In this document: positions 33,359 to 40,347 of the stretch, one piece after another
Position numbering within the stretch: the first letter of the stretch is position 1
How the letters are laid out: each line of letters begins with the position of its first letter
From: Proteobacteria bacterium UBA2383
GTDB taxonomy: Bacteria > Pseudomonadota > Gammaproteobacteria > Competibacterales > Competibacteraceae
Length of the DNA stretch: 43,185 bases
Direction of reading: 5' to 3'
NCBI GenBank assembly: GCA_002343485.1
Contig: DDST01000182.1
Span: 1 to 43,185 of the forward strand
Translations under genes and position numbers: made by a program
The notes under the pieces: model-generated
Told to the model about the DNA's origin: nothing
Seen by the model: only the letters and a program-made list of their open reading frames with translations
The model's database searches: none

Positions 33359-34155
33359 GCGGAATTTCTCTCCACCGGATTGGCGCATTGGCCTTACGTT
33401 ATCTGTACTTAATCCGCCGCTCCTGGATCCGAATCGTTGAATTGGCCTACTGGCCGACGGTGCAAATGATTCTGTGGGGCTTTATTACCCAATATCTGGC
33501 GGGCCACAGCGACCTGTTAAATCAGACTGCGGGGCTGCTGCTGTCAGGAGTCTTGTTGTGGGATATTTTGTTTCGCAGCCAACTGGGGCTATCGGTGGTG
33601 TTTTTCGAGGAACTGCATGCCCGCAATCTGGCACAGTTATTCGTCAGCCCCTTGCGGCCCATTGAGCTGATCCTGGCGCTGATGTCAATTAGTTTGGTGC
33701 GTACCCTGATTGGCGTAGGCATCGCGGTGCTGCTGGCAATTCCTTTCTACGGTTTCAATCTGTTTGCGCTGGGGCTGCCTCTCATCGGTTTTTTCGTCAC
33801 CTTGCTGTTCATGGGTTGGGCGATCGGCCTACTGGTCGCAGCGCTGGTGTTGCGCCACGGCATGGGTGCGGAAAGCATCGCCTGGGCCGCGATTTTCGCC
33901 CTCGCACCATTGTGCGGCATCTATTACCCCATCGCGACCCTGCCCACATGGCTGCAACCACTGTCCTGGGCGCTACCAGCCAGCTACGTATTTGAAGGTA
34001 TGCGAGCGGTGCTTCTGGATCATACCTTCCGGCAGGATTATCTGTTCTACGCGCTGCTATTAAACGCTGGCTATCTTGGTTTAGGTATTCAAATCTTTCT
34101 AACAACGGTTCATCAGGCACGGGCACGGGGTTCACTATTGCAATCGGGTGAGTAA
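33355..34155 (+). CDS. ABC-2 type transporter permease
   Basis: 266 residues with about six hydrophobic segments (for example LIGVGIAVLLAIPFYGFNLF and LIGFFVTLLFMGWAIGLLVA). Its ABC-2 architecture is shown by ELHARNLAQLFVSPLRPIELI and APLCGIYYPIATLPTWLQPLSWALPASYVFEGMRAVL, which is the NodJ/DrrB-like C-terminal pattern. The start is GTG at 33355, overlapping the ATPase stop. Together the two genes form a complete half-transporter pair that would work as a dimer. Nothing nearby identifies the exported molecule. Confidence 0.92.
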   Translation: MSGISLHRIGALALRYLYLIRRSWIRIVELAYWPTVQMILWGFITQYLAGHSDLLNQTAGLLLSGVLLWDILFRSQLGLSVVFFEELHARNLAQLFVSPLRPIELILALMSISLVRTLIGVGIAVLLAIPFYGFNLFALGLPLIGFFVTLLFMGWAIGLLVAALVLRHGMGAESIAWAAIFALAPLCGIYYPIATLPTWLQPLSWALPASYVFEGMRAVLLDHTFRQDYLFYALLLNAGYLGLGIQIFLTTVHQARARGSLLQSGE

Positions 34156-34469
34156 GCACCTTTAGTTCTTCACACCACCCCCAATGGCGGGTCCGCGCAA
34201 CAGGGCAGCCGATCCAACTATGATACCGTGTACATCTCTCCCCTCCATCCAATATGGTTTTTGTGGCTTCCCTATCTTGAATTACAAGTTGTATCAACTA
34301 CAGTCAATATTTATCAATGCCATCGAGGGTTTCCCATCATGTCAAGCAGGAGGCAGCGCAATACATATTGCTCCATATCTACAAATAGTTGTAAAGACAT
34401 GTAGCTTGGATTCCTATAAATTATGTTTAATAATAAATAGATAAGGGTGGAATAAGGGGTAGGAATCTT
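34156..34469. other. AT-rich intergenic region before the chemosensory operon
   Basis: No convincing gene is present; the one open frame (34184-34444) lacks a ribosome binding site and shows no conserved features. The last 100 bases are strongly AT-rich and hold the probable promoter at 34406-34434. Confidence 0.6.
34406..34434 (+). promoter_or_regulatory. Probable promoter of the Pil-Chp operon
   Basis: TTGGAT (34406-34411) and AATAAT (34429-34434) are 17 bases apart in an AT-rich stretch, 36 bases before the pilG start. Confidence 0.4.
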
Positions 34470-35264
34470 ATGAGTGATAAGAAATCTTTTAAGGTTGCTT
34501 TAATTGGAATTCCCGAAAACGAACGAAATGTCTTGAAAAATATCTTCAAGCTTTCTCTTTATCGTCCCCACACCTATTCCTTCGCTGCCCCCGGTGAGCC
34601 GATTCAAATCCTGATGGTTGATGCAGCCAGCCCAGAAGCTATGGCGGAATGGCAGTCTTTTAAACTCTCTTCATCCGAAGGGAGTTCGCCCGCCCCGCTC
34701 ATATCTGTCATGGTCACGAAAGATCAAGCTCCCAACGAACAAGCTCACTCTATCCGGCGGCCTTTTGTAGCCACCCGTGTACTCACTGTGCTCGATCAGG
34801 TTGCCAATCAAATTGTTACAGCTTCCACTCATGAGCGCACCATCGGTGAAGATCCCTCGGCGGCTGATAATAATAAAACGACCGCCGATACCCCGCTTTT
34901 CAAAGCGCTGGTGGTGGATGATAGCAGCACGGTCAGAAAGCAGGTTGAACTGGAATTAAAATTGCTCGGTATCTGGACTGACGCCGCTGAGTCTGGCGAA
35001 GATGCATTTGAGCTGTTGGCTCAGAAAGACTATGACATCATTTTTCTGGATGTAGTGTTGCCTGGGGTTGACGGCTACCAGATCTGCAAGACGATTAAGA
35101 GAAATAAAGCCAAGAAAAAAACACCGGTCATCATGCTAACCAGCAAATCATCACCTTTCGATCGCGTCAAAGGCGCGTTAGCCGGTTGCGACACTTATCT
35201 GACCAAACCCGCTAAGCAAAATTCTTTTCAGAAAGTCGTTAAGAAATATTTAAAATCTTCTTGA
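34470..35264 (+). CDS. pilG: PilG-like response regulator with extra N-terminal domain
   Basis: Receiver protein at the head of the chemosensory cluster; 264 residues, twice the usual PilG. The C-terminal half (about 143-264) is a complete receiver: D150 and D151 in LVVDDSSTVRK, phospho-acceptor D194 in IFLDVVLPG, T224 in IMLTSKSS and K246 in YLTKPA, with a short basic tail. The N-terminal half (about 6-115) alternates strands and helices (FKVALIGIPENERNVLKNIF, IQILMVDAAS, LISVMVTKD). It looks like a degenerate receiver without the acidic pocket, joined by a polar linker (about 120-142). ATG 34470 has AGGA 5-6 bases upstream. Confidence 0.87.
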   Translation: MSDKKSFKVALIGIPENERNVLKNIFKLSLYRPHTYSFAAPGEPIQILMVDAASPEAMAEWQSFKLSSSEGSSPAPLISVMVTKDQAPNEQAHSIRRPFVATRVLTVLDQVANQIVTASTHERTIGEDPSAADNNKTTADTPLFKALVVDDSSTVRKQVELELKLLGIWTDAAESGEDAFELLAQKDYDIIFLDVVLPGVDGYQICKTIKRNKAKKKTPVIMLTSKSSPFDRVKGALAGCDTYLTKPAKQNSFQKVVKKYLKSS

Positions 35265-35279
35265 AATAGCCAACGTCCC

Positions 35280-35302
35280 CTTTCCGGAAAATGACCGGAA
35301 AG
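35280..35302 (+). terminator. Stem-loop between pilG and pilH
   Basis: CTTTCCGG and CCGGAAAG form a perfect 8-bp stem with a 7-base loop, 15 bases after pilG. A weak T-containing stretch follows (TTCTAAGTT). It is perhaps a partial terminator or processing site that sets PilG to PilH ratios. Confidence 0.45.
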
Positions 35303-35363
35303 TTCTAAGTTAAATTGCTGATGCCATCACGTAGCTGATTAAATTTGATTTAAGGAGATTACT

Positions 35364-35729
35364 ATGCCGGTACGAAAAGTCCTTGTTGTTGATGATTCTC
35401 CAACAGATTTGGCAAACATCAAAAGCATCCTCGGTGAGGCAGGTTGCGCTATCGTAACGGCCACTAATGGCAAGGAAGCGATTGAGAAAGCCAAAGCGGA
35501 AAAACCGGATCTGATTTTCATGGACATTATCATGCCCGATATGGATGGGTACGCTGCTTGCCGTTCTCTCGGCAGTGAGGCGGAAACCAAGAGCATTCCG
35601 GTAATTTTTGTGACCAGCAAAAGCCAGAAAGCCGACCGCCTGTGGGCGCAAATGCAAGGTGGCAAGGGATTTATCACCAAACCTTATGCGGCAGACGCTA
35701 TCACTGATCAGTTGAAAGCATTCCTATAA
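35364..35729 (+). CDS. pilH: PilH-like response regulator
   Basis: Single-domain receiver of 121 residues, the standard PilH size. Acidic pocket D10 and D11 in VLVVDDSPTDL, phospho-acceptor D54 in IFMDIIMPDMDGY, T84 in IFVTSKSQ, K106 in GFITKPY. The segment AQMQGGKGFITKP matches the PilH pattern. A strong ribosome binding site AAGGAG lies 6 bases before the ATG. In Pseudomonas the paired receivers PilG and PilH oppose each other in control of pili and cAMP. Here PilG is enlarged but PilH is not. Confidence 0.93.
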   Translation: MPVRKVLVVDDSPTDLANIKSILGEAGCAIVTATNGKEAIEKAKAEKPDLIFMDIIMPDMDGYAACRSLGSEAETKSIPVIFVTSKSQKADRLWAQMQGGKGFITKPYAADAITDQLKAFL

Positions 35730-35755
35730 GCCGTTCCGATCCGCTGGGAACCTCA

Positions 35756-36304
35756 ATGAATAACGACACGGTTGGCCGGACCCCCCGGCGCTGGCTGGAA
35801 CCTAGCACGGCGCTCAATCGCTTCAAACCACCTCCCGGTATCGCAGGCGGTCTTGTCGCGACCGAAAACCGGCGCGCGCGATATGGCTTTCGGATCGGCG
35901 GCATCGGCTTGCTGATTGATCAGAACACCACCAGCGAGGTACTGGAGCGATGGGTCGTTTATCCACTGCCCAATGTGCCTCCCTGGTTTCCGGGGCTCAT
36001 CAATCTGCGCGGCAATCTGGCGCCAGTATTCGACATGAAACAGTTTCTGCAACTGGAAGAAGGCTCCCGGGAGAAGCGCTGGCTGCTGGTTCTGGATCAG
36101 GATGAGGGCGCGGTGGGCCTCTTTATTGACGGCCTGCCCCGGCCTGCGATCACCCGTCAGACCCTCTCCCGGCTGCCACCGCTCGCTGCAGCGTTACGGC
36201 CTCATATTGCTGGAGGCTATGTACAGGATGAGCACGTCTGGCTGGAGTTCGACCATCGGAGCTTCTTCCGGACCCTGGGTGGACAAGTCGCCGAAATGCC
36301 CTGA
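35756..36304 (+). CDS. pilI: CheW-like adaptor protein PilI
   Basis: Scaffold that links chemoreceptor to kinase; 182 residues. The CheW domain occupies about 40-175: YGFRIGGIGLLIDQNTTSEVLE, then WFPGLINLRGNLAPVFDMKQFL (the NLRG core), WLLVLDQDEGAVGLFIDGL and VWLEFDHRSFF. The N-terminal 40 residues are polar. ATG 35756 lies 26 bases after pilH with only a weak GGGAA ribosome binding site. In Pseudomonas the chemoreceptor pilJ follows pilI directly. Here three binding protein genes intervene. Confidence 0.92.
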   Translation: MNNDTVGRTPRRWLEPSTALNRFKPPPGIAGGLVATENRRARYGFRIGGIGLLIDQNTTSEVLERWVVYPLPNVPPWFPGLINLRGNLAPVFDMKQFLQLEEGSREKRWLLVLDQDEGAVGLFIDGLPRPAITRQTLSRLPPLAAALRPHIAGGYVQDEHVWLEFDHRSFFRTLGGQVAEMP

Positions 36305-36381
36305 TCCCAACCATGCCACTCTCTACCCGGTGCGATTTCGTGACAATGAAACTTTGTCGTTGGCGATTGCTGGAATATCTT

Positions 36382-37680
36382 ATGAAGAACCGATCATATT
36401 CTAAAACCCGATTACACCCTCCAGAAAACTCGCATTATCAGCAAACATCAAGCTGTCTACTCAACGCGATATTTCTGGCCGGCTGGCTGGCCGCATGCGC
36501 ATCAGATGCTTTAGCCCAAGACTTCGGTGTGAGTAATACGACCGTTCGAATCGGCGGTGTGATGGCGCTGGAAGGCCCACTGAGCGGCCTGGGCCAGAAT
36601 ATGAAGATAGGCATCGATGCAGCCATCAAAGGCACGGCAATTCAGGGACGCACGATTGAGTTCGCCGTACTCAACGATTCCTATAACCCACCAGATACGA
36701 TCGAAGCCACGCATAAATTACTTGGTGAAGGCGTGTTTGCGATGGTGGGAAACGTAGGTACGCCGACAGCACAGGTTGCCTTACCCATCTTAGCCGAACA
36801 AAAAATCCCGGCGGTGGGCTTTTTCTCGGGTGCTAACCTGCTGCGGCCCGGGGTTGGCGCCGTTATCAACTTCCGTCCTAGCTACTCCCAGGAAATCGCT
36901 GCTGTCATCGAAGCCGCTTTGCGGGCGGGAGTCAAGTCCAATCAGATCTGCGCATTCGTACAGAACGACAGTTATGGCATGGCCGGCGTAACCGGCATCA
37001 TCATGGCGCTTGGCAGCCAACCGGGGGCTGCTGAAATCATCGCCAAGCTGGAGCAAATCCGCGCCACCGCCGATGAAAGCCCAGAACGGAATAATGTCGG
37101 CCCAGTTGGTGTGTACCCACGTAACACTGTACTCGTGCGCGATGGCTACAAGTCTCTAAAACAATGGGAGAAAACGACCGGTGAGCGCTGCCGTTTGGTT
37201 GTCACTGTCGGAACTTACGAACCCATCGCTCAATTTATGGCCTACGCCCGGAAACTCAAGCGAGAACCTTGGATTATCAGCGCCGTCTCTCTCACCGGCG
37301 CTGAAAGCTTGCAGGAGCAATTTCGTAGATATGATATTCGCGAAGACATCATCATGACCCAGGTTGTGCCTGCCTTGGATTCATCACTACCAATAGTCGA
37401 AAGCGCCCGCAAGGCATTGGGTAGCCGGTTAGGCTATATCCCGCTGGAAGGCTATATCGTCGGAAAAATGTTTCTGGCCATCCTCGACAAGGCTGGAAAT
37501 ACCCCCACTCGCGAACGTTTCATCGAGGCGGCGCGCGGCCGGAAGTTTGACCTGGGCGGCCTAATGCTCGATTTCACCAATGATAATCAAGGCTCCGATT
37601 TTGTATTGCTGACCTTGTTACAGGGTGATGACTTCAAGGTGATCGAACCAAACTACGTTGAAAAACTGTTCACCCAATAA
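36382..37680 (+). CDS. LivJ/LivK-type periplasmic binding protein 1 in the chemosensory operon
   Basis: Type I periplasmic binding protein (Peripla_BP_6-like), about 432 residues from ATG 36382, with GGA 7 bases upstream; ATG 36346 or 36313 is possible. The signal peptide LLNAIFLAGWLAACASDALA precedes QDFGVSNTTVRIGGVMALEG. Ligand-fold landmarks are FAVLNDSYNPPDTIEATHKL, FAMVGNVGTPTAQVALPIL and AFVQNDSYGMAGV. A shared signature PERNNVGPVGVYPRNT and two cysteines (ICAFVQ and GERCRLV) recur in the two genes downstream. It is the most divergent of the three paralogues. No ABC permease or ATPase is nearby. Its ligand is unknown, and a sensory role is inference from the location. Confidence 0.9.
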   Translation: MKNRSYSKTRLHPPENSHYQQTSSCLLNAIFLAGWLAACASDALAQDFGVSNTTVRIGGVMALEGPLSGLGQNMKIGIDAAIKGTAIQGRTIEFAVLNDSYNPPDTIEATHKLLGEGVFAMVGNVGTPTAQVALPILAEQKIPAVGFFSGANLLRPGVGAVINFRPSYSQEIAAVIEAALRAGVKSNQICAFVQNDSYGMAGVTGIIMALGSQPGAAEIIAKLEQIRATADESPERNNVGPVGVYPRNTVLVRDGYKSLKQWEKTTGERCRLVVTVGTYEPIAQFMAYARKLKREPWIISAVSLTGAESLQEQFRRYDIREDIIMTQVVPALDSSLPIVESARKALGSRLGYIPLEGYIVGKMFLAILDKAGNTPTRERFIEAARGRKFDLGGLMLDFTNDNQGSDFVLLTLLQGDDFKVIEPNYVEKLFTQ

Positions 37681-37706
37681 TCCCGAGGAGATAACCGCGC
37701 ATGCGC
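37673..37706 (+). repeat. Duplicated linker, copy 1 (between binding proteins 1 and 2)
   Basis: A 34-base block covers the end of one gene, the ribosome binding site GAGGAG and the next start codon. It differs at one base from the copy at 38971-39004, showing that gene and linker were duplicated together. Confidence 0.85.
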
Positions 37707-38978
37707 TTACAAAATAACTTCGCCGCCGGTGCTGGCGCTGTGGCAGGCTGGCAACGACTAAAGAGGGGAATCACTCTGGGATTACTACTGGGCCTGGGTA
37801 TGGCCGCGCCCTGGAGCTGGGCCGAGGACCCCGGCATTACCAGCAATACCATCCGCATCGGCGCTACCTTTCCCCTAGAGGGAGATTTCAAAGTCTACGG
37901 TCAAGCGATGAAACGCGGGATGGATGCAGCGCTAGCCGAGCAAACGGTGCATAAACGCCGTATCGAGTTCATCGCAATCAACGATTTTTACAACCCCATC
38001 GAAGCGGTCAAGGCGGCCAACCAATTGATTGAGAAAGGCATATTTGCAATGGTCAACAGCTTTGGCTCGCCGACCACCAAGGCTGTGCTGCCATTGCTCG
38101 CCGAGAAAAAAGTACCTGCATTTGGCTTTTATACCGGTGCAGCCTTTACCGGGCCAGGTGATGTGTTGAATTTCCGCGCTAGCTACGCCAAAGAGGTAGA
38201 AAGCGTAGTGGATGCGGCACTGGCAGCGGGCGTTAAACCGGCCGAGGTCTGTGCCTACGCCCAGAACGATGCCTATGGGATGGCTGGCATCCAAGGATTC
38301 CGCGCAGCCTTGGCAAAGCAAGCGGGCACCGAACAGATAGTTGCCAAAGTAGATCAGATTCTGAACATGCAGGGAGATAACCCGGAAAGAAACAATATCG
38401 GGCCGGTCGGCGTTTACCCGCGCGATACCGTAAACGCACGGCCTGGCTATCTCTCGTTGAAAAAATGGGAAGCCGATACCGGCAACCGCTGCCGGCTAGT
38501 CGCTACCACTGCAGTTTACGACCCGGCCGCTACATTCATGGGATATGTGCGCTCTAAGGGTGAAAACTGGGTTCTCAGCACGCCATCTCCAGCGGCAGGC
38601 GATCGGCTGGCAGCTCTTCTCAGGGATTACAAAATCCAGAATAAGGTAATCGCTACCCAGATCGTACCACCGCCTGATTCCTCGCTGCCCGTCGTCGCGG
38701 AAGCGCGTAAGGCTTTGGGCGGCAACCTGGATTACGTGTCATTGGAAAGCTATATCGTCGGCAAGCTATTCCTGGCGATCCTACAGGCGATCGATGGGCC
38801 ACTGACTCGGGAAAACTTTCTCAAGGCTGCACGCCGCCAACCCTACGACATCGGTGGCATCCGGGTAGATTTCACCAACGATAATCAAGGTTCCGACTTC
38901 GTCCTGTTGACCTTGTTGCAAGGCGACACTTTCACGGTGATCGAACCGAGCGCTGTTGGAAAACTGTTTACCCAATAA
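37701..38978 (+). CDS. LivJ/LivK-type periplasmic binding protein 2 in the chemosensory operon
   Basis: 425 residues. Basic N-terminus, then the signal hydrophobic core ITLGLLLGLGMAAPWSWA, cleaved near residue 41. The mature protein begins EDPGITSNTIRIGATFPLEG. Features shared with its paralogues are FIAINDFYNPIEAVKAANQL, NSFGSPTTKAVLPLLAEKKV, CAYAQNDAYGMAG (C184), NPERNNIGPVGVYPRDT, NRCRLV (C264) and DFTNDNQGSDFVLLTLLQGD. C184 and C264 could form a disulfide. GAGGAG lies 10 bases before the ATG. It is the closer relative of gene 3 and lies 20 bases after gene 1. No transport partners are present; the ligand is unknown. Confidence 0.92.
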   Translation: MRLQNNFAAGAGAVAGWQRLKRGITLGLLLGLGMAAPWSWAEDPGITSNTIRIGATFPLEGDFKVYGQAMKRGMDAALAEQTVHKRRIEFIAINDFYNPIEAVKAANQLIEKGIFAMVNSFGSPTTKAVLPLLAEKKVPAFGFYTGAAFTGPGDVLNFRASYAKEVESVVDAALAAGVKPAEVCAYAQNDAYGMAGIQGFRAALAKQAGTEQIVAKVDQILNMQGDNPERNNIGPVGVYPRDTVNARPGYLSLKKWEADTGNRCRLVATTAVYDPAATFMGYVRSKGENWVLSTPSPAAGDRLAALLRDYKIQNKVIATQIVPPPDSSLPVVAEARKALGGNLDYVSLESYIVGKLFLAILQAIDGPLTRENFLKAARRQPYDIGGIRVDFTNDNQGSDFVLLTLLQGDTFTVIEPSAVGKLFTQ

Positions 38979-39004
38979 TCCCGAGGAGATGACCGCGCAT
39001 GCGC
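38971..39004 (+). repeat. Duplicated linker, copy 2 (between binding proteins 2 and 3)
   Basis: Second copy of the 34-base gene-junction block at 37673-37706, with one base changed (A to G in the GATAACC/GATGACC part). Confidence 0.85.
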
Positions 39005-40276
39005 ATACAGAATGACTTCACCGCCGACGCTGGCAGGGTGGCAACCCAGCGACGGTTGAAGAATGGAATCGCCCTGGGGTTACTACTGGGCCTGTGCATG
39101 GCCGCACCTTGGAGTTGGGCTGAGGATCCTGGCATTACCAGCAACACCATCCGCATTGGCGCCAATCTGCCCCTGGAAGGAGATAGTAAATTTAACGGCT
39201 TGGCGCTGAAGCAGGGAATCGAAGCAGCGTTATCCGGCCGGCCGGTACAAGGACGCCGTGTCGAGTTCGCCGCCATCAATGATTTTTACGAACCAATCAA
39301 ATCGCTTGAAGCCATCAAGCAATTAATTGAAAAAGGAATTTTCTTAGTACTGGGCAGTTACGGCACCCCAACCGTCAAAGCAATATTGCCGTTACTGGCC
39401 GAGAATAAAATCCCAGTGGTCGGTCCTTACACGGGAGCAGCTTTCACTGGACCGGGCGATGTGTTGAATTTCCGCGCCAGCTATGCCCGCGAAGTAGAGA
39501 GCGTGGTCGACGCCGCGCTGGCGATGGGGGTAAAACCAATTGAAGTGTGTGGATACGCACAGAATGATGCGTATGGGATGAGTGGAATCAAGGGAATGCG
39601 TGCGGCCTTAGTTAAGCAACCTGGCACGGATTCCATCGTCGCCAAATTGGATCAAATTTTGGGCGCATCAGGAGATAATCCAGAACGGAACAATATTGGG
39701 CCGGTTGGCGTTTACCCCCGCGGCACCGTAAGCGCGCGGCCTGGCTACATCTCATTGAAAAAGTGGGAAACCGACACCGGCAGCCACTGCCGGTTAGTAG
39801 TGAGCGTAGCGGTTTACGACCCAGCGGCCGCGTTCATGGCCTATGCGCGCTATAAAGGCGAGCCTTGGGTTTTCAGCACAACCTCCAATGCGGCGGGCGG
39901 CAAAATGAAGGATCTGCTCGAAGGGCAAGGAATCACGGATAGGATCATTGCCACGCAAATCGTACCGCCGCTGGATTCGACGCTGCCGGTGGTCACGGAA
40001 GCACGGAAAGCTCTGGGGAAAAACCTGGATTATTTATCGTTGGAAGGCTATATCGTGGGTAAATTATTTTTGACGGTTGCGCTGGCAATCGATGGCCCGT
40101 TAACCCGCGAAAATTTCTTAAAAGCCGCACGCCGCCAGCCTTACGATATCGGGGGCATTAAGGTGGACTTCACAACCAGCAATCAAGGCTCCAATTTTGT
40201 GTTGCTGACGCATTTGAAAGCAGGCGATTTCACGCCTGCCAAGTCGAGCGATCTGGAGTCGTTGTTTAAGCGGTAA
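38999..40276 (+). CDS. LivJ/LivK-type periplasmic binding protein 3 in the chemosensory operon
   Basis: 425 residues, the same length as protein 2 and collinear with it. The signal peptide (IALGLLLGLCMAAPWSWA) and mature start EDPGITSNTIRIGANLPLEG are almost the same. It retains NDFYEPIKSLEAIKQLIEKG, CGYAQNDAYGMSG, NPERNNIGPVGVYPRGT, SHCRLV and both cysteines. The C-terminus has drifted (KVDFTTSNQGSNFVLLTHL and FTPAKSSDLESLF), and many first-lobe residues differ from protein 2. Ligand preference may therefore have changed. It lies directly before the chemoreceptor gene (71 bases). A dedicated sensory adaptor is inferred, not shown. Confidence 0.92.
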   Translation: MRIQNDFTADAGRVATQRRLKNGIALGLLLGLCMAAPWSWAEDPGITSNTIRIGANLPLEGDSKFNGLALKQGIEAALSGRPVQGRRVEFAAINDFYEPIKSLEAIKQLIEKGIFLVLGSYGTPTVKAILPLLAENKIPVVGPYTGAAFTGPGDVLNFRASYAREVESVVDAALAMGVKPIEVCGYAQNDAYGMSGIKGMRAALVKQPGTDSIVAKLDQILGASGDNPERNNIGPVGVYPRGTVSARPGYISLKKWETDTGSHCRLVVSVAVYDPAAAFMAYARYKGEPWVFSTTSNAAGGKMKDLLEGQGITDRIIATQIVPPLDSTLPVVTEARKALGKNLDYLSLEGYIVGKLFLTVALAIDGPLTRENFLKAARRQPYDIGGIKVDFTTSNQGSNFVLLTHLKAGDFTPAKSSDLESLFKR

Positions 40277-40347
40277 ATTTTACCCGCAAAATGCAAACGA
40301 AATTTTCAATTCATTGGGCTTGCTAACTTATTCGAGGCAAAACAATC

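Noticed and set aside
34184..34444. 86-residue open frame in the gap before pilG
   Set aside because: No ribosome binding site, no domain, and it runs through the AT-rich promoter region; likely chance.
37673..39004. Regularly repeated 34-base blocks as a CRISPR-like array
   Set aside because: Only two copies 1.3 kb apart, each at a gene junction; explained by tandem gene duplication.
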